Counted from the stretch's first letter, positions 17,210 to 26,827 are shown. The stretch is 64,000 nt of DNA from Pseudarthrobacter defluvii (GCF_030816725.1 NZ_JAUSYG010000001.1:496001-560000); one strand, 5' to 3'. Made by a program: numbers and translations. The notes: generated from the sequence alone by a model not told the origin.

Positions 17210-19402
17210 TTAGAGGGCCGTGACCTTCAGCAACAGGGCGTGCTCCGGGTTCAGGATGGGCATCGGGAGCCCCACCTCGGCGAGGAACCGGCCGTGGGCC
17301 ACCGCACCCTCAGCCAGCCACTCCGGTGGCCGGACCTGGGTGTAGGTGTGACCGTAGTCGGCGTCGTCTTCTCGAGGGAAGACCGCTTCCACCCGGTAGG
17401 TGCGTCCGCCCTCCAGGCCCGGGATGCCGATCCGGCCAGGCTGCTCGGCGGCAGAGGTGCGCGTGCTCGCCAGGGCGAACAGCGCCGCCGTCGTACCTTT
17501 GGCACGGGACCCGACCGCCACCACGCCGTGCAGCAGGAGGGAGTCATCGGCGAGGTCGGCGTGGACCCGGCGGCCGCTGTGGATCAGGTCCCGGTGTTCC
17601 TTGTACAGCCGCACCAGGCGCCGCAGCTCCCCGCGCTCCTTGCCCTGCACGCTGCGCACGTCCCATTCCATTCCGAAGTGGCCGAACAGTGCGGTGATGC
17701 CCCGGAAGGAGAGGTCGTGGGTGCGGGCGGTGGTGTGCGAAGTGGTGGGGCCGATGTGGCTGCCCACCAGCTCCGGCGGAACCACCGCGCCGGTCCAGCG
17801 CTGGATGGTCTGCCGCTCCAGCGCGTCGTTGCAGTCCGAGGCCCAGATCCGGTCCGTCCGCTCCAGGATGCCCAGGTCCACGCGGGCACCGCCGGAGGAG
17901 CAGCTTTCAATTTCGACGCCGGGATGGGCCTTCCTGAGCTCGTCGAACAGCCGGTACGCGGCCAGGGTCTGGGCGTGGACGGAGCTGCGGCCGGCGTGGC
18001 CGTGCTCCGTGAGGTCGCGGTTCTGGTCCCACTTGAGGTAGCTGATGTTGTAGCTGGCCAGGAGCTCGTCGATCCGGTCGTAGATGTACTGCCAGGCCTC
18101 GGGGTTCACCAAGTCGATGATGTGCTGGTTGCGCCATTCGAGGGGCAGCCGCCCGCCGTCCTTGTGGGCGAGAGCCGAGGGGCCTACGATCCACTCCGGG
18201 TGCGCCCGCGCGACGTCCGAGTCCAGGTTGACCATTTCCGGCTCGACCCAGAGGCCGAACTCCATGCCACGGGAGGTGACGGCATCAATCAGGGGGGTGA
18301 GGCCGTTCGGCCACACGGACTCGTCCACGTACCAGTCGCCCAGGCCGGCATGGTCGTCGCGGCGGCCGCGGAACCAGCCGTCGTCGAGCACGAAGCGCTC
18401 CACACCGAGGTCGGCAGCTGATTCTGCCAATTCGATCAGCGTGTCCAGGTTATGGTCGAAGTACACCGCCTCCCAGGTGTTCAGCACCACCGGGCGCGGT
18501 CTGCCGGCGGGCAGCCCGGTGGATGCGGCGGGCAGTACATGGTGCGGGCGGGAGCGGAACCAGCTGTAGAAGGCGTCGGTGACACCGTCAAGGCCGCGGT
18601 CCGAGTAGGCGGCAAAGAGGGCCGGCGTGGTGTACGTGCCGCCCGGTTTCAGGATGACCTCTGCGGGGCCCAGCAGTTCCGAGCCGCCGATCAGGGTCCG
18701 GCCGTCACCGATGGTGTCCGCGAACTGTTCGTGGTTGCCGCTCCAGGCCAGATGGGTGGCCCAGACTTTGCCGTGCCGGTTGCCGAAGCCCCGGGTGCCG
18801 GCGGCGAACAGCAGCGAGGAATCGTGGCCGGTGCGGCCGTGCCGGCCGGTCCGCACCCACGTGCCCTGCTGGATGGTGTGCCGCTGCGGGTGGCGTTCCC
18901 GGCACCAGCGGCCGGTCAGGTCGAGGAGTTCGACGGCGTCAGGCGCCACCGGGAGGACTGTCGCCAGTTCATCCACCTGGAAAGCCGTGGTGCCGTGGTT
19001 GGTGACGGTGTGGCGCAGTTCCATCAGCCCGCCGTCGTGCAGTGTCAGGAAAGACGAGACGCTCAGCCCGGCGTCGGCGTCGGCCTGCACAATGGTCGCC
19101 GTGGCACCCTCGGCAGTTGCGGAGATGACGCGGAGGCGGTGCGAGAAGTCGAAGCCGCCACCGTCGTCGGTGATGCGGTGGCCGCGCAGGGCGGGACGTC
19201 CGCGCCAGGCGGAAGAAGCCTGGGGGAGGAGCCCGGAGGGGACGTGCGCGTCGATGGAGGAGTGCCCCACGGGGGAGGCCAGGATTGCAAGGTCCGGCAG
19301 GTCGGTGCCCAGGTCAGCGCCCCAGTGGATGACCTCGGCCTCCCCGCTGTCGAAGCTGATCAGCAGGCTGGTGCCGGCGGAACGGAGGTGCAGGGGATCC
19401 AT
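17210..19402 (-). CDS. Alpha-galactosidase, GH36
   Basis: A 730-residue retaining glycosidase that removes alpha-1,6-galactose from melibiose, raffinose-type or galactomannan oligosaccharides. An N-terminal beta-supersandwich precedes the (beta/alpha)8 barrel. The nucleophile is Asp459 in YLKWDQNRD, and the acid/base lies in [12 protein letters not shown] (Asp523, SDxxD motif). No signal peptide: intracellular. ATG 19402 is chosen because GAAGGAGAAG lies just upstream, giving a normal N-terminus. It is the last gene of the galactoside operon, 128 bp behind the binding-protein gene and separated from it by a hairpin, which may lower its expression. Confidence 0.95.
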   Translation of the reverse strand: MDPLHLRSAGTSLLISFDSGEAEVIHWGADLGTDLPDLAILASPVGHSSIDAHVPSGLLPQASSAWRGRPALRGHRITDDGGGFDFSHRLRVISATAEGATATIVQADADAGLSVSSFLTLHDGGLMELRHTVTNHGTTAFQVDELATVLPVAPDAVELLDLTGRWCRERHPQRHTIQQGTWVRTGRHGRTGHDSSLLFAAGTRGFGNRHGKVWATHLAWSGNHEQFADTIGDGRTLIGGSELLGPAEVILKPGGTYTTPALFAAYSDRGLDGVTDAFYSWFRSRPHHVLPAASTGLPAGRPRPVVLNTWEAVYFDHNLDTLIELAESAADLGVERFVLDDGWFRGRRDDHAGLGDWYVDESVWPNGLTPLIDAVTSRGMEFGLWVEPEMVNLDSDVARAHPEWIVGPSALAHKDGGRLPLEWRNQHIIDLVNPEAWQYIYDRIDELLASYNISYLKWDQNRDLTEHGHAGRSSVHAQTLAAYRLFDELRKAHPGVEIESCSSGGARVDLGILERTDRIWASDCNDALERQTIQRWTGAVVPPELVGSHIGPTTSHTTARTHDLSFRGITALFGHFGMEWDVRSVQGKERGELRRLVRLYKEHRDLIHSGRRVHADLADDSLLLHGVVAVGSRAKGTTAALFALASTRTSAAEQPGRIGIPGLEGGRTYRVEAVFPREDDADYGHTYTQVRPPEWLAEGAVAHGRFLAEVGLPMPILNPEHALLLKVTAL

Positions 19403-19450
19403 AACTTCTCCTTCTACGGGTGTGGAATGACGCCGGCCTGTTACCAGCAC

Positions 19451-19491
19451 AAGGTCGCCACCCCGTCCAAGACTGGGGTGGCGACCTTTTT
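19451..19491. terminator. Strong hairpin between binding-protein and alpha-galactosidase genes
   Basis: A 14-bp perfect stem (19451-19464 with 19475-19488), loop of 10 nt. The T run (19487-19491) follows on the plus strand. On the minus strand, where the genes lie, only TTGT follows, so it may act as a partial terminator or mRNA stabiliser there. Confidence 0.7.
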
Positions 19492-19530
19492 GGAGTCAAG
19501 CAGGCAATGCCTGACCCGTACGTCCTGCAG

Positions 19531-20862
19531 TTACTCCTTGACGGGAATGGACTGCGACTTCAGTGCTTCGATGGTCTTCTGCTGGCCGTTCTTGAGGGCA
19601 TCCAGAAGCGTGCCGTTGCCGCCCGTCGCCTTGCCGAAGCCATCCGAAACGTCGGTGTAGGTCTTGGTCATGGTGGGGCCCCAGGTGAAGTCCGGGTTCA
19701 CGTTGGAGGATGCTTCCGCAAACACCTCGTAGATCTTCTGGCCGCCGAAGTAGTCCACTCCGCCCGAGAAGGCACCAAGGTCCTTGGCCGACTTCGCCGC
19801 CGGGTAAAGGCCGCCCAACTTGTTGGCCAGCGCCAGCGCCTCAGGATCGGTGTTCAGCCACAGGGCAAATTTGGAAGCCTCATACGGGTGCTTGGAGCCC
19901 TTCAGCACTGCAGTGGAGGAACCTCCCCAGTTGCCGGCAGCCTTTCCACCGGCTTCCCACTGCGGCATGGGGGCAACCGCCCATTTACCGGCCGTATCCG
20001 GGGCGCCGCTGGCAAGGGTTGAAGCGCCCCAGACCGCAGAGACCCAGGTCCACTGCTGGCCCTTGTTGAAGGAGGCGTTCCACTCATCGGAGAAGGAGGG
20101 CAGCGTGGATACCTGGCCCTTGTCCAGCAGCTTCTGCCAGTAGTTGGCCACCTTCTCGGATTCCTTGCCGGTGAGGTTTACTTCCCACTTGTCATTGGCA
20201 TTCGAGAACCACTGTCCCCCGGCCTGCCACACGTTTCCGGCAAACCAGTTGACGTCACCGCGGGGGAAATTGGTGATGTACGAGCCGCGGGCCTTGATCT
20301 GCTCCGCTGCTGCCGCATATTCGTCCCAGGTTGTTGGGACCTTGATGCCGGCCTCCTTGAAGAGGTCAGCCCGGTAGAACATGGCCATGGGGCCGCTGTC
20401 CTGCGGGATCGCGTAGACGGACTTGTCTTCACCGAACGTGACCTGGCCCCAGGTCCAGTCCACGAACTTGTCCTTTGCGTCCGCCACGCCTTCGCAGGCC
20501 GCAAGGTTCTCCAGCCCGTCCTGCACACGGAAGTTCGGCAGGGCATCGTATTCGATCTGTCCCAGGTCCGGGGCGTTGCCCGCCTGCAGCTGGTTGAAGA
20601 AGTTCTGGTAGGTGCCGGAGTTGCCGTTCGGGCCGGTCTGGACCTTCACCTTGATGTCGGGGTGGTCTTTGTTCCACAGGTCAACAACCTTGTCCATGCC
20701 CGGGACCCAGGTGGTGAAGCTCAGTTCGACGGGCCCGGACGAGGGCTTGCAGGAGTTGGTGTCCTGGGTGGCAGAAGTGCTTTCGCCGCTTGAGCAGCCC
20801 GCAAGGGACAGCGCCGAGACAATGGCAAAGGCGGCAGTGGCTTTTCCGTAACGCACGCGCAT
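19531..20862 (-). CDS. Sugar ABC importer, substrate-binding lipoprotein (galactoside cassette)
   Basis: A 443-residue family 1 solute-binding protein. The Sec signal peptide ends in the lipobox LAGC at about residues 20-23, so the mature protein is anchored outside the membrane. Motifs such as ELSFTTWVPGMDKVV and GGSSTAVLKGSKHPYEASKFALWL are typical of oligosaccharide-binding proteins. It is the fourth gene of an operon reading beta-galactosidase, MalF, MalG, binding protein, alpha-galactosidase. The ligand is probably a galacto-oligosaccharide, inferred from the two galactosidases. Confidence 0.92.
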   Translation of the reverse strand: MRVRYGKATAAFAIVSALSLAGCSSGESTSATQDTNSCKPSSGPVELSFTTWVPGMDKVVDLWNKDHPDIKVKVQTGPNGNSGTYQNFFNQLQAGNAPDLGQIEYDALPNFRVQDGLENLAACEGVADAKDKFVDWTWGQVTFGEDKSVYAIPQDSGPMAMFYRADLFKEAGIKVPTTWDEYAAAAEQIKARGSYITNFPRGDVNWFAGNVWQAGGQWFSNANDKWEVNLTGKESEKVANYWQKLLDKGQVSTLPSFSDEWNASFNKGQQWTWVSAVWGASTLASGAPDTAGKWAVAPMPQWEAGGKAAGNWGGSSTAVLKGSKHPYEASKFALWLNTDPEALALANKLGGLYPAAKSAKDLGAFSGGVDYFGGQKIYEVFAEASSNVNPDFTWGPTMTKTYTDVSDGFGKATGGNGTLLDALKNGQQKTIEALKSQSIPVKE

Positions 20863-20885
20863 TTCTATTCCTTATTTGAGGGTGG

Positions 20886-20911
20886 GGTACCGAGACGGGG
20901 TGCCCGGTACC
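20886..20911. promoter_or_regulatory. Intercistronic hairpin GGTACCG/CGGTACC
   Basis: A 7-bp perfect stem with a 12-nt loop sits in the 70-bp gap between the MalG-type permease and the binding-protein gene. Hairpins here often set differential mRNA stability in importer operons; that role is inferred. Confidence 0.45.
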
Positions 20912-20932
20912 AAGGGAGATGAATTGAAGGAG

Positions 20933-21844
20933 CTATTTGACGCTTCCGGCACCCAGGCCGCTGCTCCAGAAGCGCTGCAGCCCGAGGAACGTTGCGATGA
21001 GCGGAAGGATCGACACCAGGGCGCCGACAATGACCAGGACCCGAAGCTCCGGAATCTGGCTGATCTGGCTGTTCCACGCGTAGAGCCCCAGCGTGACCGG
21101 GAACAGGGCCTGGTCACGCAGCATGATCAGGGGGAGGAAGAAGTTGTTCCAGATGGCGACGAACTGGAACAGGAAGATGGTCACCAGGGCCGGGGCCATG
21201 AGGCGGGTGGAAACGGTGAAGAATGTCCTGGCCTCCGAGGAACCATCGAGGCGGGCAGCCTCCAGCAGTTCCGTGGGGACGCTTGCAGCGGCATAGATCC
21301 GCGCAAGGTAGACGCCGAAGGGGCTGACCAGGCTGGGCAGGAAAACGGCCCAGAGGGTGTTGGTCAATTTCACTTGGCTGAAGATCAGGAACAGGGGGAG
21401 GGCCAGGGCTGTGGCGGGAACCAGGACCCCGCTGAGCACCACGTTGAAGATCGCCTCCCGGCCGCGGAACTCGTACTTGGCCAGGGCATAACCGCACATG
21501 GCTGCAATGACGGTGCCGACCAGGGCGCCGAGCCCGGCGTAGAGCGCACTGTTCGCCAGCCAGCGCCCGAAGACCCCGTCGCTGTACGTGAAGAGGTTGC
21601 CAAGGTTGGCGAAGAACGTGGGGATGGAGTCCGCGGTGAACCAGAGCGGGGCCGTGCCGGTGATATCCCCTCCGGTTTTGGAGGAGGAGACCAGCAGCCA
21701 CCAGATGGGGGTGAGGAAGTACAGGGTGAAGACACCCATGATGAGCATCGCCGCCCCGCGGGACATGATGCTGTGCCGCGGTCCCCTCGGAGTGGCTGTC
21801 ACTGGTGCGGACTTGGTTGTGGTGGTGGCCGTTGCTGCGCTCAC
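20933..21844 (-). CDS. Sugar ABC importer permease, MalG type (galactoside cassette)
   Basis: A 303-residue membrane permease with about six transmembrane segments after a Thr/Ala-rich N-terminal tail. The EAA loop reads LLEAARLDGSSEARTFFTVSTRL. Its ATG overlaps the stop of the MalF-type gene (ATGA at 21841-21844), so the two permeases are translationally coupled. No ATPase gene is in the operon; a shared carbohydrate ATPase elsewhere is expected. Confidence 0.92.
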   Translation of the reverse strand: MSAATATTTTKSAPVTATPRGPRHSIMSRGAAMLIMGVFTLYFLTPIWWLLVSSSKTGGDITGTAPLWFTADSIPTFFANLGNLFTYSDGVFGRWLANSALYAGLGALVGTVIAAMCGYALAKYEFRGREAIFNVVLSGVLVPATALALPLFLIFSQVKLTNTLWAVFLPSLVSPFGVYLARIYAAASVPTELLEAARLDGSSEARTFFTVSTRLMAPALVTIFLFQFVAIWNNFFLPLIMLRDQALFPVTLGLYAWNSQISQIPELRVLVIVGALVSILPLIATFLGLQRFWSSGLGAGSVK

Positions 21845-22776
21845 TGGGAAACCTTCCGCTGGGTGGCCTTAAGGAAGACGAAGGAAAGAACGAATGTGGC
21901 CAGCGCCAGCACCACGGAGAACGCTGCCGCCAGGCTGTAGTTCGGGACCGACGCGGTTGTGTAGACGGCCAGGTTCGGCGTGAACGTGCTGCTGATGGCC
22001 GAGCTGAAGCTGCGGAGGGTCTGCGGTTCGGCAAGGAGTTGGAGCGTGCCGATGATGGAAAACACACCGGTGAGGATGATGGCCGGTACCACGAGCGGGA
22101 TCTTGATCCGCCAGGCGATCTGAAGGTTGCTGGCACCGTCCAGCCTTGCTGCTTCATAGATCTCGGTGGGAATGGCAAGCAGGGACGAGTAGATGATCAG
22201 CATGTTGTAGCCGACATACACCCATGTCACGATGTTTGCGATGGCCCACAGGACCAGGTCCGCGGAGAGGAAATTCACCTGTGAGGTGACGGCACCGAAC
22301 GGCGAAAGCGACGGTGAATAGAGGAAGCCCCACATGATGGCGGCGATAACGCCCGGGACGGCGTACGGGGCGAAGAAGGCCAACCGGAAGAACTTCTTTC
22401 CCTTGAGCAGGGGCGAGTCAAGCAGCAGGGCAAACAGGAGGGCAAGGCCAAGCATGATGGGCACCTGCACCACCCCGAAAAGCAGCACCCGCCCCACCGA
22501 TTCCCAGAATTCGGTGTTCTGGAACACCTGCTGGTACTGGACGAATCCACCGAAGACCTGCTGGGGAGGTCCAAACGTGCCCTTGCGCTCAACCGTCAGC
22601 AGGGACTGCACCACGGCAAAGATGATCGGCACCGCGTAGAAAGCGAGGAAAAGAACGCCAAACGGCGCAACGAACAGGAGGACGGCGCGTCGCTGGGCCG
22701 AGGAAGTGGCCCGTTTCCGGATTGTGGGCGCCCCCGTGGCTATTGCCGGAACTGTAGTTTGTCTAGTCACTTTCAT
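21841..22776 (-). CDS. Sugar ABC importer permease, MalF type (galactoside cassette)
   Basis: A 311-residue permease. The first transmembrane segment is AVLLFVAPFGVLFLAFYAVPIIF, and the EAA loop is IYEAARLDGASNLQIAWRIKIP. The chosen ATG at 22776 lies inside the end of the beta-galactosidase gene (14-bp overlap) and gives a typical N-terminus. A longer in-frame extension would run deep into that gene and is rejected. Overlaps on both sides show tight operon coupling. Confidence 0.9.
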   Translation of the reverse strand: MKVTRQTTVPAIATGAPTIRKRATSSAQRRAVLLFVAPFGVLFLAFYAVPIIFAVVQSLLTVERKGTFGPPQQVFGGFVQYQQVFQNTEFWESVGRVLLFGVVQVPIMLGLALLFALLLDSPLLKGKKFFRLAFFAPYAVPGVIAAIMWGFLYSPSLSPFGAVTSQVNFLSADLVLWAIANIVTWVYVGYNMLIIYSSLLAIPTEIYEAARLDGASNLQIAWRIKIPLVVPAIILTGVFSIIGTLQLLAEPQTLRSFSSAISSTFTPNLAVYTTASVPNYSLAAAFSVVLALATFVLSFVFLKATQRKVSQ

Positions 22777-24826
22777 CTTCCTTAAGGCCGGTGATGCGGC
22801 CAGTGGTTTGGGGTGCTGAGGTGGAGCTGCGGACAACGCGTACGGTGCCGGCAGGAATGACGACGGCGGTGGAGACTTCTTCCCCCACGATGAGTTCGTA
22901 GCCGTGCCCTGGGTGTTTGTGCTCTTCGTCGGAGTGATTGATCAGGAAGGTGTAAGTGCGCCCCGCAGCTGACCTGGTGACGACTTCCAGGCCTGCGGTG
23001 GTTGCCTGCGCAGCGACACCGGCTTCAGCGGCGGCTCCGGCCACAACCTCGCGGAGGGATTGGGGATCGAGCACGGTTCCGATGTACCAGGCGTTTCCGG
23101 CGCCGTGCCGGTTGCGGGTGACTGCGGGCGTTCCGGCGAGGTGGCCTTTGGTGAAAGACGCCTTCGCTTCCGCGCCCTCCAAGCGCAGGGCCTCAGCCCA
23201 CAGGGAGGCCGTGCCCCCGGTATCCAGCGGCAGGAGCTGCCCGGGCGGCATGGGGAGGAATTCCTCGGAGCGGACGCCGAGCAGGTCCCGGAACGCGCCC
23301 GGGTAGCCGCCGGTCAGTACTTTGTCGTTCTCGTCGACAATGCCGCTGAAGTAGGTGACAACGGCATGGCCTCCGTTGCTCACGAAGTCTGCCAGGGCTG
23401 CGGACTCCTGCTCCCGGACGAGGTAAAGGCCCGGAACGAACGCCGCCTTGTAGCCGGAGAGATCGGAACCCGGTGCCACGACGTCCACCGTGATGCCGCT
23501 TTCCCAGAGCGCTTTGTAGAGGGAATGCACCTGGTCCAGGTACCGCACGTCTGAGGACGGGTGCGACTCCTGGTCGTAGGCCCACCACGCTTCCCAACTG
23601 AAAACCAACGCAGCCTCGGCCTTCACGGTGGTGCCGGCAACCTCCGCGAGGTTCTCGAGGATGTGGCCGAGCTCCTTGACTTCCTGCCAGATGCGCGAGT
23701 CTGTTCCGGCGTGGGGGAGCATGGCCGAGTGGAACTTCTCACTGCCTTGCACCGAAGCCCGCCACTGAAAGAAGCAGAGCCCGTCCGCTCCGCGGGCCAG
23801 GTGGGTCAGGGAGTTGCGGAGCATTTCGCCGGGGGTCTTGGCGATGTTGCGGGGCTGCCAGTTCACGGCTGAGGTGGAATGCTCCATCAGCAGCCACGGC
23901 TGCCCCTGGGCAAGTCCACGGGTGGTGTCGGCAGCAAAGGCGAGCTCGACTTTGGGGTCGTCAAGCCGGTGGTCGAGGTAGTGGTCGTTGGCGATGACGT
24001 CCATGTGCGGTGCCCAGGACCAGTAGTCCTGGTTGCGGATGTGGGCAGCGACCATGAAATTGGTGGTGACAGGGACCCTGGTGTACTTCCTCAGCAGGTC
24101 CGCCTCGGCCTGGTAGTAGCCGAGCAGTTCGTCGGAGCTGAAGCGGTGAAAGTCCAGTACCTGGGTGGGGTTGTTGGTGGATACGGTGGCTCTCGGTGGC
24201 AGGATTTGCTCCCACGCCGAGTAGCGCTGCGACCAGAAGGTGGTGCCCCAGGCGCTGTTGAGTGCGTCCAGGGTGCCGTAACGGACAACCAGCCAGCGGC
24301 GGAACGCGGCGGCGGAGACGTCGCAGTAGCAGAGGGCGTTATGGCAGCCCAATTCGTTTGATACATGCCACAACCGGGTGGCCGGGTGCGAGCCGTAGCG
24401 CTGGACTACTTCACTGACAAGCCGGAGGGCATGCTCGCGGTATCGGGGCGAACTGGGGCACCATGCTTGCCTCCCTCCAGGCCACGCCAGGACGCCCGCT
24501 GCAGATTCCGGGAGGATTTCCGGATGCATCTTCGTCAGCCACGCAGGGGTAGAGGAGGTCCCGGTGCCCAGGTTGGCTCCGATGCCGTTGGCGTGAAGCA
24601 GGTCAAGCACTTCGTCCAGGCGTTCAAAGGAGTAGCGGCCGGGGGAGGGCTCCAGCTCAGCCCAGCCGAAGATGTTTACTGCAACGAGGTTCACCCCCGC
24701 CTCTTTCATGAGGCGGACGTCTTCCTGCCACACGGAGCGGTCCCACTGTTCGGGGTTGTAATCACAGCCGTATACAAGCTGTCCATTCCCGGACAGCTGG
24801 GCTACTGGGGTTCTGTTGGGGCTCAA
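22763..24826 (-). CDS. Beta-galactosidase, GH42
   Basis: A 687-residue retaining beta-galactosidase, first gene of the galactoside operon. The barrel has acid/base Glu158 in LWHVSNELG and nucleophile Glu315 in WLLMEHSTSAVNW. Cys123, Cys161, Cys166 and Cys168 resemble the zinc-site cysteines of GH42 enzymes. No signal peptide, so it cleaves imported galactosides, for example beta-1,4-galactan fragments or lactose. The frame is open to an ATG at 24931, but that start lies on an operator. The TTG at 24826 has GAAGGAG about 6 nt upstream and begins just ahead of the family homology (YGCDYNPEQW), so it is preferred. Confidence 0.92.
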   Translation of the reverse strand: MSPNRTPVAQLSGNGQLVYGCDYNPEQWDRSVWQEDVRLMKEAGVNLVAVNIFGWAELEPSPGRYSFERLDEVLDLLHANGIGANLGTGTSSTPAWLTKMHPEILPESAAGVLAWPGGRQAWCPSSPRYREHALRLVSEVVQRYGSHPATRLWHVSNELGCHNALCYCDVSAAAFRRWLVVRYGTLDALNSAWGTTFWSQRYSAWEQILPPRATVSTNNPTQVLDFHRFSSDELLGYYQAEADLLRKYTRVPVTTNFMVAAHIRNQDYWSWAPHMDVIANDHYLDHRLDDPKVELAFAADTTRGLAQGQPWLLMEHSTSAVNWQPRNIAKTPGEMLRNSLTHLARGADGLCFFQWRASVQGSEKFHSAMLPHAGTDSRIWQEVKELGHILENLAEVAGTTVKAEAALVFSWEAWWAYDQESHPSSDVRYLDQVHSLYKALWESGITVDVVAPGSDLSGYKAAFVPGLYLVREQESAALADFVSNGGHAVVTYFSGIVDENDKVLTGGYPGAFRDLLGVRSEEFLPMPPGQLLPLDTGGTASLWAEALRLEGAEAKASFTKGHLAGTPAVTRNRHGAGNAWYIGTVLDPQSLREVVAGAAAEAGVAAQATTAGLEVVTRSAAGRTYTFLINHSDEEHKHPGHGYELIVGEEVSTAVVIPAGTVRVVRSSTSAPQTTGRITGLKEDESD

Positions 24827-24903
24827 CCCGGCTCCTTCGGCTTGCAGCAGGCGTGCAAGGCGGCGGACTGAACCGGCTCTCGGACGCTGTTGTCTCAACG
24901 ATC

Positions 24904-24967
24904 TCTGTGAACGTTCCCAGACATAACGCATGCTTAGTGATGCAGGTCATCTGGGAACGTTCACAGA
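24904..24967. promoter_or_regulatory. Twin LacI-type operators controlling the galactoside operon and its regulator
   Basis: TCTGTGAACGTTCCCAGA at 24904-24921 and its exact reverse complement TCTGGGAACGTTCACAGA at 24950-24967. Each is a near-perfect AACGTT-centred palindrome, and the centres are 46 bp apart. They lie between the divergent beta-galactosidase and LacI genes, the classic layout for repression by looping. Confidence 0.85.
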
Positions 24968-25029
24968 CTACGCGCGCCGCCAACCCTCTGTCAACGCTTG
25001 GGTGAAGATGCGCGCGGTCCAGACTCCGC

Positions 25030-25035
25030 TACAGT
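25030..25035 (+). promoter_or_regulatory. -10 box of a leaderless LacI-regulator transcript
   Basis: TACAGT lies 6 nt before the ATG at 25042; no Shine-Dalgarno sequence is present. Confidence 0.55.
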
Positions 25036-25041
25036 ACAAAT

Positions 25042-26058
25042 ATGTCGCTGACACGCACCCGTGCCCGCCGCGCAACCATCAATGATGTCGCGGACGCTGC
25101 CGGGCTTTCCAGGGGGACCGTTTCACGCGTCATGAACGGGGAAAGATACGTCTCCGACGAGGCCAAACAAGCCGTAGAAGAAGCGATCGCCCGGGTAGGG
25201 TACGTTCGCAACAACGCGGCGCGGAACCTCGTCACCCAGGAGTCGCGGGCTATTGGATTGATCATCCACGAGCCGCATTCGCTGCTGTTCGAGGACCCCA
25301 ATATCGGCTCCATCCTGCTGGGAGCCAACGAGGTGCTGTCCAAGGCTGACTACCAGCTGGTTTCGCTGATCATAGATTCAGACCGCGACAGCCGCAGGGT
25401 GGCGGACTATCTGCGGGGCGGCCTGGTCGACGGTGCAGTCATCATCTCCGCGCGGGCCTCCGATCCCATTGCGGCAGCCGTAGCGGAAATCGGCTTGCCG
25501 GCCGCCTTTGTGGGTCATCCCGAAGGCACCCCGGAGTTGCCGTACGCCGCCATCGACAACGTTGAGGCGGCGCGAAACATTACCAGCAGGCTGCTGCAAA
25601 CGCGGCGGAACCGCGTGGGCATGATCGCCAGTGCCTTGGACCGCGACTCCGGAAAGGACCGTCTTGCGGGCTTCCGGGCTGCAATGGGCGAGCGCTTCAG
25701 TCCCGAGATGGTGGTGGAGTATCCCCTGTACACGTACGCAGCAGGCTTCGATGGGATGCAGGAGCTGCTTCGGCGGGCCCCGGATATTGATGGCGTCTTC
25801 GCAGCATCGGATGCCGTGGCAGCCGGCGCGATGACGGCACTGCAGGAAGCCGGGCGGCGCGTACCGGAAGACGTGGGAATCGTAGGATTCGATGACAGCA
25901 GCTGGGCCCTCCGCTGCAGGCCCCAGCTTTCCACGGTGCGCCAGCCGGCCGATTTGTTGGGCAGTACTGCGGCCGAACTCGTCCTGGCACAGCTTCAGGG
26001 GCTTCCGGGAACGCCGCGTGTCCTGGAGACGACCATTATGTGGCGGGGATCAGCCTAA
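25042..26058 (+). CDS. LacI-family transcriptional regulator of the galactoside operon
   Basis: A 338-residue repressor with helix-turn-helix INDVADAAGLSRGTVSRVMN at about 13-32 and hinge YVRNNAARNL. The ligand domain ends with the family motif VGIVGFDDSSWALRCRPQLSTV. It is divergent from the galactoside operon across a 215-bp spacer holding two inverted 18-bp operators, so it very probably binds them. It is likely also autoregulated, since one operator lies close to its own promoter. The inducer is probably galactose or a galactoside, inferred from the target genes. Confidence 0.93.
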   Translation: MSLTRTRARRATINDVADAAGLSRGTVSRVMNGERYVSDEAKQAVEEAIARVGYVRNNAARNLVTQESRAIGLIIHEPHSLLFEDPNIGSILLGANEVLSKADYQLVSLIIDSDRDSRRVADYLRGGLVDGAVIISARASDPIAAAVAEIGLPAAFVGHPEGTPELPYAAIDNVEAARNITSRLLQTRRNRVGMIASALDRDSGKDRLAGFRAAMGERFSPEMVVEYPLYTYAAGFDGMQELLRRAPDIDGVFAASDAVAAGAMTALQEAGRRVPEDVGIVGFDDSSWALRCRPQLSTVRQPADLLGSTAAELVLAQLQGLPGTPRVLETTIMWRGSA

Positions 26059-26065
26059 ATACGGC

Positions 26066-26827
26066 CTATACGGGGACCACGCGCAGCTTGGCATGTTCGC
26101 CGAGGACGCGCCGGGCTTCGGCGCTGAGTCCCTCGTCGCTGATGACCTCGTCCACCTCATCCAGCGCCGTGATGGAGCTGATACCGAGCATGCCCCACTT
26201 CGTGTGGTCAGCCAGGACCACGGTCTTGCGGGCGGCTGCCACGAAGGCGCGGTCGGTTTCCGCTTCGAGCAGGTTGGGTGTGGTGAAGCCAGCGGCGGCG
26301 TCCATTCCGTGAACGCCGAGGAAGAGGACATCCAGATGCAGCTGCTTCAGCGCGCCCGTGGCGATGGGGCCCACCAGGGCGTCCGACGGCGTGCGTTCGC
26401 CGCCTATCAGGATCACGGTGGACCCGCCGGGGTGGAAGAGGTCGGCGATCCGCATCGAATTGGTCACCACGGTGATGCGCGGACCGCCCGTGAGTTCCCG
26501 GGCCAGCGCCCACGTGGTGGTGCCGGCACTGAGGCCGACCGCCATGCCTTCCTGCACCAACGCCGCCGCGGCCACCGCAATGGCGCGCTTTTCCGCTGTC
26601 AGCTGCGTCGACTTCAGCTCAAACCCTGGCTCGTGCGTGCTGGCGTCGCCGGGCAGTTTGGCGCCGCCGTGGATGCGTTCCAGCTTGCCGCCCTCTTCGA
26701 GGACTTCAATGTCCCGCCGCACCGTCATCAGTGAAACACCGAGTTGCTGGGCCAGGTCCGAGACCCGCACCACCCGCTCCCGCTGGAGAGCCTCCAGGAT
26801 GGACTGATGGCGTGCGACGGCGAGCAT
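26066..26827 (-). CDS. DeoR-family transcriptional regulator
   Basis: A 253-residue regulator. The N-terminal DeoR helix-turn-helix (VRVSDLAQQLGVSLMTVRRDIEVLEEGGKLERIHGG is the family pattern, residues about 20-55) precedes a sugar-phosphate-sensing DeoRC domain with LSAGTTTWALAREL and GVHGMDAAAGFTTPN. It stands alone, convergent with the LacI gene (7-bp gap) and behind acs. No sugar kinase gene is next to it, so its target is not evident. Control of galactose or tagatose metabolism would fit the neighbourhood but is not shown. Confidence 0.92.
   Translation of the reverse strand: MLAVARHQSILEALQRERVVRVSDLAQQLGVSLMTVRRDIEVLEEGGKLERIHGGAKLPGDASTHEPGFELKSTQLTAEKRAIAVAAAALVQEGMAVGLSAGTTTWALARELTGGPRITVVTNSMRIADLFHPGGSTVILIGGERTPSDALVGPIATGALKQLHLDVLFLGVHGMDAAAGFTTPNLLEAETDRAFVAAARKTVVLADHTKWGMLGISSITALDEVDEVISDEGLSAEARRVLGEHAKLRVVPV

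Noticed and set aside
22777..22836. Upstream start of the MalF-type permease inside the beta-galactosidase gene
   Set aside because: It would add 20 non-membrane residues in a 74-bp overlap; ATG 22776 gives the usual N-terminus and a 14-bp overlap.
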